A DNA stretch of 64,000 nt from Bolinopsis microptera (Eukaryota; Ctenophora; Tentaculata; Lobata; Bolinopsidae): positions 6,920,902 through 6,984,901 of the forward strand of contig NC_087076.1 in assembly GCF_026151205.1 (NCBI RefSeq), read 5' to 3'. The position numbers and the translations under genes are program-made. The first letter of the stretch is position 1, and every line of letters starts with the position of its first letter. Below the pieces are notes generated by a model that was given only the letters and a program-made list of their open reading frames with translations, did not search any database and was not told where the DNA came from. Below, piece after piece: positions 44,914 through 55,554 of this stretch.

Positions 44914-45827
44914 CATTTAAACTGTCAATTCAAAATGACATTATAAAAAGTCTCAAGGCAATCAAGGAGAAACACTTATTTACGGTTAGCAAATCAATAG
45001 AGGACAGTGTAAGAGATCCCAACCTAAAGAGATCTCTCCAGTTCATCAAAGAGAAAGGTTCAGGATGTTGGCTTACTGCACTTCCATTGAAGAGATTTGG
45101 CTACTCCCTGAACAAGATTGAGTTCCGTGATGCTCTGTACTTGCGTTATGGTTGGGAGATCCCTAACACCCCATTTCACTGTGCTTGTGGAGAGAGAAAT
45201 AATGTGAATCACACACTTATATGCAAGAAAGGTGGCTATGTTTCTATGAGACACAACAACATCCGCGATCTAAATGCAGAGCTGCAGCGTGAAGTATGCA
45301 GAGATGTAGTGACTGAGCCAGCATTGATACCCCTTGATAATGAAGAAATTGTTGGTACCAATGCTGATAGAGCTGCACCTGATGTATCCTCACGAGGTCT
45401 CTGGAGCACATTTGAACGAACATTCTTTGATGTCTGTGTTACCCACCCCAACTCACCCACATATGTCAAAAAAGATATGGAACAGATCTATAAAGCTCAT
45501 GAAATGAGGAAAATGAAAAAGTACAACAACAGAATCATCCAGGTGGAAAAAGGCACCTTTACCCCACTTATATACTCAACAAATGGCGGATGGGGTCCAC
45601 AAGCCACAAGATACCACAAGAGACTCGCTGAAAAACTATCCCAGAAGAGAGGAGAAGACTATGCGGCTATTATGTGTTACATGCGCACCAGGATTAGATT
45701 CTCAATCCTCAGGAGCACCCTGATAGCGGTCAGGGGTGAGAGAGGGAGACGGCAATCGTATACATTGCCAGTCAGTGTAACTTCGTTTAACTTGATACCT
45801 GCCACCATGGACTATGAATGTTTCTAG
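44914..45827 (+). pseudogene. C-terminal fragment of a retroelement protein with CxC zinc knuckle and PD...D nuclease-like motif
   Basis: The frame is open from about 44914 to the stop at 45825-45827, roughly 304 codons with no natural start. Visible in order: GSGCWLTALPLKRFGYSLNK, then FRDALYLRYGWEIPNTP, a CACG...NHTLICKKGG zinc-knuckle-like segment, APDVSSRGLW and FFDVCVTHPNS, then VEKGTFTPLIYSTNGG. The cysteine/histidine cluster followed by PDV and FDV resembles restriction-like endonucleases at the ends of some non-LTR reverse transcriptases; that reading is an inference. No RT domain precedes it, so this is a 5'-truncated copy. The same family recurs, broken, at 53690-54900. Confidence 0.65.
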
Positions 45828-47114
45828 ACACTATCCTTTTGATATTGAGATATTGGTATCTCAGATCACGTGTACATCGTTCCTTTTTTTATGACACAGT
45901 AATTTATTGACACTCACAGCTATAATTTTAATCATTGAATCAGTATTTTTATCTATTAACTTATTACATATTTGTGCTCTGCTTTAGCATCACTTGACTA
46001 TTAAAGACTAAAGTTCAGGCCATGACCTTATAGTCAGCCAATTGGCCATTGCTATACTATGTGTATATTGTTTGAATATTCTTTTCTTCTCTTTAAACTG
46101 TAAACTGGGTTTTATTTTAGATTTTAGTTTATAGTTAGATTTTTCCATCGCACTACAATTCAACTCATTGTTATTTTATATTAACCCTCGTACTTTACTT
46201 AGCATTTTGAACACAAATATGAAATTATTCAAACAATACACACATAATATAACAATAACCCTATATAAAATTTCTATATAGAAATTCAATAAAAAATCTT
46301 AGAAAATTTCATAAACCCTTTGTTGTTGTAGTAAAAGTAGCCAATTCGATTTGTTGGCTCTAAATTAATATCTAAATCTGACATCTTAACTTTACTACCG
46401 CTTTTTATCCCTCTTTCTCCTCTAAGAGCAATTATTGTCGTTCTTAATAATTCAAATCTTATTCTTTTCCTGATAAAAGTTTTTTAATATATATAACACA
46501 AATATTGACATAAAATTGTTATCGTTACTGGACAAGTGTTTGTTAATGGCATATTTGATTAACAGCAAAATTGGAGGACTTCGCTGCTTCGACGCGCCGC
46601 GCAAACTAGCATTCTTGCTTCGCATCGACTAGATCGTTGCTCTGTTAATTCGCAAAGCAACGATATCAGATATGGAAGGGTTGACATTGTCAATCAACAG
46701 CACAATTATGGATTATGAACCCAGGAGCAAACCAAACCCACAATAAAGTTTAGCGAAGCAATACAACACTAAACCAGGCTGGTTAAAAAATTGCGCTAAT
46801 TTCTTTATTACCCAAGGCATTAAGTGTTTATGCGAAATCGGACGCACCACACTGGATTAGTTTATAAATAATGGACAACATGCAATGAACAAATATAAAT
46901 GTTTTAAAATTATATTTTCCACTCAAGAATACAAATTCTGAGAGGAATGTAATGGCTGGTACAGATAAGTACAACTTAATCGATTAATTATTATCGATAA
47001 ATTATTATCGATAAATTATTAATTGAAATCAAAAGTTTGGTTTAAATTTGAAATTACATTATTATAAAACATTAACAATTAAATTTAATTGTATGTTACA
47101 GCTTTATAAAGTTT
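45828..47114. other. A+T-rich intergenic DNA
   Basis: No gene seen. TTATCGATAA words are repeated near 46988-47016. A GC-rich patch with CGCGCCGCGC-type words (46590-46665) loosely resembles the multi-hairpin arm found at 47115-47220. Confidence 0.4.
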
Positions 47115-47220
47115 TGTATCACGTCGTGACCCCCATCGTCGTTTCACTATAGTGAAGAGTTTCTACGATACAGGAAGAGCCGCGCACTCGTGCGCGGCGG
47201 GTCATACAACGTATGACAAA
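47115..47220. repeat. Solo copy of the multi-hairpin arm
   Basis: The same order of motifs as the arm at 413-510: TGTATCACG, GACCCCCA, GTCGTTTCACTAT, ACGATACAGG, the CCGCGCAC/GTGCGCGG hairpin and GTCATACAACGTATGAC. Overall identity is a little lower. A more decayed relative lies near 47730-47782. No opposite arm was found nearby. Confidence 0.7.
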
Positions 47221-49144
47221 TAAATTTTGTCTCACGTCGTAATTTTCCTCGTAATTTTATTCAATTTAATGTACCGTGGCAGAACCGTGTACTGCTTAGT
47301 ACTTTATTATACTTGAGTGGTACCGATGCTCACAGAGGTGCGCGCTCAATTTCACAAATCATGAGCGCGCGGTTTTTGGAATCTCTCCATTACACATTAT
47401 TGTCATTGCAGTGTTCACGGCCTGTACTGCGCGAACGACTGAAAGTTCCCTAAAAAGTATTCTGCTTCTGAAATTTTGGCTCTAGTATAATTAATAAATG
47501 TGATATGTAATTGTAAGTTACCATAACAATTGAATAGATCCTGCGCGCGGTGCTTACAGCCGCACTTAAGGATTAATTCTCAACATGAACAATTTGTGGC
47601 TGTGTGCGCGGCGGGCTGTATTTATGGTTGTAATTCAAATTTGAATTTATTTATGAATATAACATGAAGTATTGATTGTTTTGTGGTAAATAACAATTTT
47701 GTCCTTTTTAAAATTTGTGTCTTATTAAAAGCCACGATACGGTTGTGCACTCGTGTGCGCCGGGCCTACAACGTGAGGCAAAATAAGTCAACAACGCACA
47801 CAGAATTATTCAAGTTGTGCAGCAGGGAAATCGATAATTGCTTATGGCTTCTTTGTGTCCGTGATTGACTACTGAAAACATTAATTTTTATGTTATGTGG
47901 AGTAACTTTCCACTCGGCGTTTATCATTTATCAGAGTGCGGGAAAGAGTGCGGGAAAGAAACGTACTTTAATGATTAGCAGATGTATAATTCCAATATCA
48001 ACAACAAAGATAAAGAAAGAATTTGGATGCATTCATTTGCACCCACCATTTTGCCTTCAAAGAACTCAACTAACCTGTTAGGTGCTGCACTATGCACCGG
48101 ATCATTGTCGAGCATCAGTTAATTCAATTTTTAAATTTGACTGCTTACGGTTGGTATATGTTTATTGACAGTTGATACGATTTTGATATATTGAAATATT
48201 GAGCCCTTTGGCTAGAGAATACTTTCTTGAATATTTTCGATAGTTTTTAATATTGGTAATATTAATGAATTGTAATTGATTGATATGTAATATTTAGGCC
48301 CGTGGCCAGTTTTCACTGTTGATACGATTTTAGAATTTATTCAGGAGCCTGACCCCGGTGGTAAATTATTGCCTATCCTGATATCGTGGTTTTGCAACTA
48401 TCCATACAAATAATGCAACCGTTTTGGTCGAAAATAAGCCCCAAACCAAATTCCAAATACTGCACAAATTTGTATTCACGAAAGCAGCTTCTTCATATAC
48501 ACGATTTTACACGATTAGAAAATTTATATGTTATACTGGAATAATAACAATTTTATAATATAAAATAAATCAAGAAAACAACAATTTCAAGAAAACAACA
48601 ATTTTATTTAGTATCAATTAAAGCAGACAAAAATATATTTCATATATATAACTAGCACGAACTTTAGATCAGATATTTTAGGGGACTTGGAGTAGCAGGA
48701 GATTGACTAAAAGGTATATAACTTTTACAAAGATACGTCGAGAAGAATCCAGGGTGATACAGGATCGGAGAGTGCAGACCAAAAGTTTACGCACCCACCT
48801 TTGCCTCCTGAGTTCTTGGTTGGGTAGAAATTTATGCAAACTTGGTCGTTTATACTCCAAGTCCCTGTCTTAAAAGAAGTAGTATTAACTATGTCTAGAG
48901 TTAGCTTCGTTAAATAATAACAATATCAATATAATCAATATCAATACCAGATAAACCTACCGAATAAATTATTAAATATCAATTAATTCATTCGATAAAA
49001 AATTTTATAAATTTAGATATTTAACTTATCTAAAAACATTACAACAAATGTTTAAAAAGCGCCCAAAATCGATTTGAAAGATTTTCTGTCTATAGTACAA
49101 TCATGATAGTAATAGTAAGTGTGTGCCGCTGCAATTAGATTTGA
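47221..49144. other. Intergenic DNA with dispersed-repeat copy B
   Basis: Contains the decayed arm near 47730-47782 and, on the minus strand at 48560-48860, the second copy of the repeat described at 43425-43590, again ending in repeated TTGTTGTTTTC. The 3' tail of the minus-strand LINE begins near 49140. No independent gene is supported. Confidence 0.5.
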
Positions 49145-50325
49145 TTACTGCAATTTAAAATTGTTTGGAGTCCAAGTATCTTTTAAGTCAGCTGCCTGTG
49201 CTTGTATTAATAGTGCTTTGGTTCTCAGTTTTATCAAGCTAATGGACGTTTCTAAGCAATTGCTTGAAGTTAAAATTTGTTTATGAACAGCGTTCCAAAG
49301 CTTGGCTGCATTAAACAAAAAGGTATTTGATTTATTTAGGAGAATAACCATTAGACTCGTTGCACGGTTTGAAATGTTGATAGCCTCATAAAGGGAGTAT
49401 GGGCAGTGGTACTTGATAATCTTAGAGAATTCTAAAATACAGTGATATTTGTACAAGTTTTGAGCTGTAAGAATTTTTAATCTATTAAAAATGGGTTTTG
49501 TATGCTCCTTTTCAAAGTGTTTATGGCCTAGTTTTTGCATACCGTATGGTCTAGTACGTGCACATGTTGATTGTTTATCTAAATATGAGTCAAGGTCGCC
49601 AAAAAGGATCCTTATACAGTGCTTCGGTGTGATGAAAAGACTATCATTGGACCGTTCTTTGAGGACAACACCCCAAACACTTATACCATAACTGAGATGT
49701 GATTCAAAAAGAGCATTATATATTTTCAAATATAGTTCAGAAGGTATCGAGTGCCAAATTCTGCAGATTGCACCAGTCATAGATCGCAGTTTTTTACGGA
49801 TGTAGTGCATGTGGGCAATCCAGTTTAGCTTACTATCTATAACAACACCTAAGAATTTGGTATCCTTGACTTTAGTAATAACCTTACCATTGATGAATAT
49901 TGATCTAGATTCATCTAGCAGGATAGCAAATGGTCTGGTCCGTGCACAGGTGTCATCATATTCAGAGGCAGGTTTAAAATGTATGTAGCAGCATTTGGAC
50001 ATGTTGATATGAAGTAGATTACATTTCATGTAAATCGAGACATGTTTAAGTACTAAGTTGGCTTTTTTGTATGTTGCTTCTCTAGATGGTCCTGATATGA
50101 AGATATTAGTGTCATCAGCATAAAGTACAAATTTCACCTCACTGTCTGAAAAGCAGTTTACTATATCGTTCATATACAATAGGAAGAGTAACGGCCCTAG
50201 AATTGACCCTTGTGGTACTCCAAATTTCACGTCCATTGTTTCTGATGGTACATCGTTATACATAACATACTGCTTTCTGTTAGTCAAATAGCTTTTTAGT
50301 AAGGTAAGTGCTGTGCCCCTAATAC
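49145..50325 (-). pseudogene. CR1/Jockey-type LINE, C-terminal half (RT core onward), separated by insertion
   Basis: Open on the minus strand from the insertion point to a stop at 49145. It starts with GTALTLLKSYLTNRKQ, then FGVPQGSILGPLLFLLYMND and the catalytic YADD box (FVLYADDTNIF), then KDTKFLGVVIDSKLNW, SHLSYGISVWG and the C-terminal SLMVILLNKSNTF and AAKLWNAV blocks. It is the continuation of the ORF at 51675-53582, cut by the element at 50326-51674. Apart from the insertion, the reading frame and RT active site look preserved. It starts without its own Met, as expected for a separated half. Confidence 0.85.
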
Positions 50326-51674
50326 TCTGTACAAAAAGGTAGCCAAAATAGCTCTCAATGTTCCAAAAACAGAGAGCAGCCTTAATGTTTATAGAGACAT
50401 GAAATGGTTACCACTCCATCTTAGACGACAACTCCATCTGTCAAATTATATGTTTAGAATCATCCATGACAATTGTCCTACAAACTTTATGAACAAATTT
50501 AGTTACATATCAGGAGGTAGTAGGAGCGGCGAAAGCTGCAACCTATATGTCAATAGATCAACATCACATAAAAACTTTCAATACTTGGGGGCAAAATGTT
50601 GGAATAATGTTCCAACAGATCTATGAAATCTGCCCGATGTTAAAAGCTTTAGTGATTCGTATAAGAAACAGCTACTATCATCTATAACAACAGACCCTAA
50701 TTATACCGTCGACAATTCATATGACAAATTTTACACTGCAATCATAGTCGCCGATAACTAAGTAACTTCTAATTCTTTTAAATCTGAGGCATATATAATT
50801 GATGTATCGAAAAGATATTCCCTTTTTTACCACCTTACCATTCTGATTGATTTTGCACATGACTGACATGTTTTAACTGGAGAAGGGGTTCCCACAGTGG
50901 TAGTTTTATAAACCACTTTTAATTTATTGACCTATTATACTTAGTGGTAGTTTTATAGACCACATTTAATTTATTAACTTATCATACTTAGTATTTTTTT
51001 TGGTGACTGTATCACCCAGTTTTAACATTTGATAATTGTACAGTTTATTGACGACACATTGACTGAATGTTATTTTATATTCTAATTTATATTCTAGATA
51101 TTTTATTTATTTTACAACAGACGACAACTTCCTGTTTTTTCTTCTATATTAGTTACTCATATCTCTTGTACAGACTTTTTTACAAGGACATTGACAAATG
51201 ATACTCACATTAGGCATTCATTATTGCATCTAAATTATTTCACTTGCATTAGGCTTAGAAATTTATTCTCTGGTCAACAGATTTCAAATGTTTAATTAAT
51301 TTGTAGTATGACAGTAAGGTATATAAGAAGTTATTTAATTTTGCTTGGGCTATTATATTGACTAGGTATTGAGGTTTAATGATGATATGGAATTTGAATT
51401 CTATATAAATTTACACTATGTGGTTGGGGCATTTTGCATAGTAAATATGGTTACTACTCATATATATCATATTATTTGATTGGTATTCGATTTCTGATTA
51501 TTTCTCTAGGAATATGATTATTATATCTCAATTTGGCTTTAGGTAGGGTGCCCCGCTAAAAGAACTGGATTCTTCCAGGAAGCATCCCGTGCACAGAGCT
51601 TGGTCTACATATATATTAAATTATTAACCATTCATTCTGTATGTGCACGAAAATTTATTTCAATCATTGCTACC
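50326..51674 (+). mobile_element. 5'-truncated LINE inserted into another LINE, with 5-bp TSD
   Basis: The 1349-bp insert is bounded by the direct repeat AATAC (50321-50325 and 51675-51679). Its 5' end codes, on the plus strand, YKKVAKIALNVPKTESS and DMKWLPLHLRRQLHLSNYMF, then AKCWNNVP, the extreme C-terminal part of a CR1/Jockey-type RT protein. A long 3' UTR follows. A ~56-bp segment with GGTAGTTTTATA is duplicated in tandem at about 50899-51000. Truncation at the 5' end plus a target duplication is the usual outcome of target-primed reverse transcription. Confidence 0.8.
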
Positions 51675-53582
51675 AATACCGTAGGAATTTAATTTGCATA
51701 AAAGAATATCGTGATCAAGGGTGTCGAAGGCTTTGCTCAAGTCAATGAATATCCCTAGGACATGTTTATTGCTTGCCAGAGACTTAGTAACGGAGTCTAT
51801 AGATTTGTGTAGAGCATGGGTGGTAGAATGGCCTTTTCTAAATCCAAACTGTGAGTCTGTTAGTACACCTTTAGATGTGAAGAAATTATAGAGGCGTTTA
51901 TAAATGACCTTCTCGAAGATCTTTCCAAATAAAGGTAATATTGATACAGGCCGATAATTTTCAATGCATTCCTTATTGTCTTTCTTGTAAATAGGAATAA
52001 CTTTACCAGTTTTAAAAATACTTGGGAATGTACCACTTTGTATACATGTGTTGTAAAGCCTAGCCAAGGTACCAGCAATGAGTTTGGCCGGTTTTTTAAC
52101 AACAACTATAGGTATGTCACTCGCCTTACCATTTTGAAAATCTCTGATCACCTCTATAATTTCTTCTTCATTAGTTTCTTCCAGGTATATGGAGTCAGAT
52201 ACCGAATTAGACATAAACTGAGCAAATGATTCTACTGGTTCCAGAGAAATACTATTGTTTGACAGTACATTTTTATTGAGATTACTTGCAAGAGATGTAA
52301 AATATTCACAGAATTTGTTAGCAATTATTCGTCTGCAAGTAACTCTCTGGCCATCTATGACAAAATCGTCCTTACATCTAGACAAATTTTTGCCACGGAG
52401 TTCATTTATAATTTCCCAAGTCTTTTTTGAGTTCATGCTGTACTTCTCGAATTTTTGAGTATAGCACATAGCCTTTGCCATCTTTATTGAGCTCTTGAGA
52501 AACTTGTCGAATTCCTTGTAGTAGATGTGCTTGTTTGGATCCCCATCAGGTAGTTTTAATGTACAAGTCTTCTTCCATTCGAAATATAACCTAGCTTTCT
52601 TGTCGATGGAGTTAATGAGGCCCTGGGTGATCCAAGGGTTGGTTATGCTGTTACGTTTAGTAGTTCTAGGAGTTAGAAGTTTGCAAGACAAATCTATCTT
52701 TTCTTGAAATAACTGCACGAAAGAGTCAAATGTGTTACAGCTGTGGTGGAACCTATCTATATCGTTTTCTATTTCAAGACAGAGCTTCTCTAAGTTAGCA
52801 TTACTATAGTCGTAGTGTATAGTAATTTTGTCTGATGAATCAGGTGTTGGCACAGAGTCAGGGGAAAGTTCAATAAGAGTGAATATAGGGTGATGGTGGG
52901 AGATCTTGTCAGATATCACACCAGAAATAAGGGATTGATCTACGACATTGGTATGGATATTGTCAATACAGGTCCTGGAACAGCCAGGCATTTGGTGAGT
53001 TGGTACTGATATGGTTGGTATGAAGCCGTTGTTGAATATTATTTCTTGGAATTTGTCCTCTGATGGAGATGGGTCGTTCAAAATGTTAACATTGAAATCA
53101 CCAAGAATATATACTTTTTTGCCATTCAGTTTTGAGAGAATAAATTCATACGCTTTGTTGAACATCTCAAGTGATGCGTTTGGGGGACGGTATATAACCC
53201 CTACGACAGTTGGATCTTGCAAGCTAGTGATAGATACAAACAGTGATTCTATGTGTTCATTACAGAGAGATAAGTCAGTGATTTTGTTAAAGTTAAGGGA
53301 ATCGTGTAGGTAAAGACACACTCCTGACCCTTTACCCTTGAACTGGTTTTTCTCTTGGCAAAAGTAGCGTGATTGGTAACAGGAGGAGTATCCGTTAAGC
53401 TGATACAGAGTTCCATTTTCGGGATTAGTGTTTGTTTCTGCAAGGCCGATAACAGAGAATTTGTGGTCGATACAAGACAATTCAACTGCAAAGTTGTCAA
53501 AGTTTGATGCATTTCCATCAATATTTAGAAATAATTTTGACAAATATTTAGCTGAATTTGTAGGTAGGACGGTGGCATTCAA
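51675..53582 (-). pseudogene. CR1/Jockey-type LINE, N-terminal half (endonuclease and first RT motifs)
   Basis: A frame of about 636 codons, ending within the inserted element. The endonuclease has VIGLAETN, GVIYRPPNA, YILGDFNVNI, TCIDNIHTN and KISHHHPIF. Where most relatives have SDH-P near the end, this copy reads SHHHP, so the catalytic Asp may be replaced. RT motifs follow: KVIPIYKKDN, YRPVSILP, FGFRKGHSTTHAL and GIFIDLSKAFDTLDHDIL. The protein breaks after LNSYGI at the insertion site. It pairs with 49145-50325. Met at 53582 is the first in the open frame. Confidence 0.85.
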
Positions 53583-53689
53583 CTCTGTTATTGAGAATGT
53601 TTTGCAATTTTCAAGAATCTTTGAGCTATTGTAGATAGATTCAATATCACTTCCCTCTGAAGTAGAACAGATGATGGGAGAGCTTCAAA

Positions 53690-53924
53690 CATGGATATAG
53701 GGGCAGTCCATGCCTTCCTTGCCTTCCCTCTAACTGCTACTAGCTCAGGCATGTCCTGATGTTACACTTCACCTGGCTCTAGTCCTCCTTGGTGTTGGTG
53801 GCTATCAACACAGCAAGTCTCCTTATGAAACGCTTGGCCTCAGGTACAATTCCTCCTGTAGTGGTAAATACAAGGGGGACGAATGACCCTTTCTCCAATT
53901 GTAGCACTCGGTTCATGTCTGGAT

Positions 53925-54002
<78 letters not shown>

Positions 54003-54900
54003 ATGACTACTTTTGGGGACTTGGGAATTACGTCAACGATTTTACCCCGAGTCCTCATGATTTTTAGTCCCCATTAGTCCCCAAAAGTCTCCATTAGTCC
54101 CCATTTAGACGATTTTTAGTCCCCATTAGTCCCCAAAAGTCTCCATTAGTCCCCATTTAGATTTATCCTACTCTTATCTTGGACAAAACATCTCGATCGT
54201 ATCGTTATTAAACTAACTTGAAAACCATAAATAACTGTCAAAAATTCTGGGGACTTATGGGGACAAATGGTGAATTACGTCAACGAGTTGACCTCTAGTC
54301 CCCATGATTTTTAGTCCCCAAAAGTCTCCATTGGTAGTCATTGGCCCCCCCCCCCCCCCCCACCCCCCCGTCTGGATCTTTTTCTTTTTCATTCTTGTGC
54401 AGAATGTAGAGCTTTCCTTGATATGTAGGCGATTTGGGATTGAAAATGCGCACGTCAAAGAAAGTCCTCACAAGTCACAAATGTGCTCCACACTGATATA
54501 TCGAGCCTAGCCTTATCAGCATTGTTGCCCTTTTGTTGGAAGTTGGCTGATTCTATAGGTGTTAAGTCTGTTAAACAGGGGCTCAATCCTCACATCCTTG
54601 GTCACCAGCCTAAGGTATTCAGCAACTGAGTCTTTCACGTTGTTATGACGGCAGTTCACATAACCCCCTCTCTTACAGTTGATGATATGATTGTGATCAT
54701 TTTTAGCTCACATAATCACAGATTCTTGGGGTGTTAGGGATATCCCAACCATACCAGAGATGATCAGCATCTCTGAAGTCTTGCTTGCTGTAAGCATACC
54801 CTAGCTTTTGAATGGGGAGACATGTTAGCCAAGCTCCTGACCCATGCTCTTGTACCAGCTGCAGTGACTCCCTGGTAGTCTCATCCACTTCACTCATTAT
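53690..54900 (-). pseudogene. Broken second copy of the CxC/PD nuclease retroelement, interrupted by a transposon
   Basis: Minus-strand fragments match the protein at 44914-45827. They are GSGAWLTCLPIQKLGYAYSK and YGWDIPNTP (54703-54897); CKRGGYVNCRHNNVKDSVAE, then ARLDIS (about 54500-54690); and MNRVLQLEKGSFVPL with EAKRFIRRLA (53780-53925). The frame shifts and has stops between them. A 445-bp element with poly-G/poly-C ends splits the HKNEKEK...MNRV region in frame at 53925-54369. Confidence 0.7.
53925..54369. mobile_element. Transposon with homopolymer G/C termini and 8-bp TSD
   Basis: The left end is (G)76 (53925-54000) followed by CAATGACTAC. The right end has the inverse GTAGTCATTGG followed by a C tract (54345-54369, one A at 54362). 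The flanks are an exact 8-bp direct repeat GTCTGGAT (53917-53924 and 54370-54377). Subterminal AGTCCCCA/TGGGGACT words recur about ten times, and a ~50-bp block is duplicated at about 54058-54162. No ORF is present. Ends starting in G with an 8-bp duplication recall the Merlin or Mutator-like superfamilies; this is an inference. Confidence 0.8.
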
Positions 54901-55548
54901 CTAAGCGAGCTCCCTCTTCAAGCGTAATTTTTAACTATCTTGAGACTGTTTACTCTGCCCTTAATCTTAATTTTATCCAACTTCATCAGGGATGTCTCCT
55001 GGCAATAGATGAGGTCAACCAGCTCCTCTGTTATCTTGAGTGACATCTAGCATTCCTTCTCCGTGATCTCTACCGGATTAACAATACCAGGTATTGTTGA
55101 TCCAGGTAGCGCAAACATTACAGGTAGCGCAAACATTCTCCTGTGCAGGTCAGACACGTTCCTACCAATAATCGCCGGAATGAATTTTTCTCTTATACAC
55201 TGACAGCAGAACTGCAATTTATCTAACTAATGATACGGTAAAACCACCAGTAACACCATATTCCAAATCACCACTTCTTAAAAACCTAATTTGGCTTAGT
55301 CAGATTATTGTTGGCCTATACCAACGAAACCAGTATTACAACGTAATATCAACAAAAACGATAAAAAATGCCGTTTTAACAATCTTTGCGCCTGCACGTG
55401 CGTGTAACAACCCTCGTTACCATGGTTACTACGCAAGTGCATATTTTTCCTTTGTTTTGCACGTGGGCGGTTGTACATACAGACAACAGAAAGAATTCTC
55501 TGAATTATAAGTAAGATGGTCAATACATCCCAAAACTGCACCTGATGT
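54901..55548. other. Retroelement remnant and unassigned DNA
   Basis: Minus-strand reading shows a possible extension of the same retroelement (TEELVDLIYCQETSLMKLD near 54990-55045), then no recognisable motif. An imperfect repeat GCGCAAACATTACAGGTA occurs near 55109-55132. Confidence 0.4.
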
Positions 55549-55554
55549 AACAAC

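Noticed and set aside
45087-45827. Independent 246-residue gene starting at 45087
   Set aside because: 45087 is a TTG codon. The frame is open well upstream and the sequence matches a retroelement C-terminus.
53779-54077. Poly-Pro/poly-Gly ORFs
   Set aside because: Frames through the G tract at a transposon end. Only the short retroelement remnant at 53780-53925 is meaningful.
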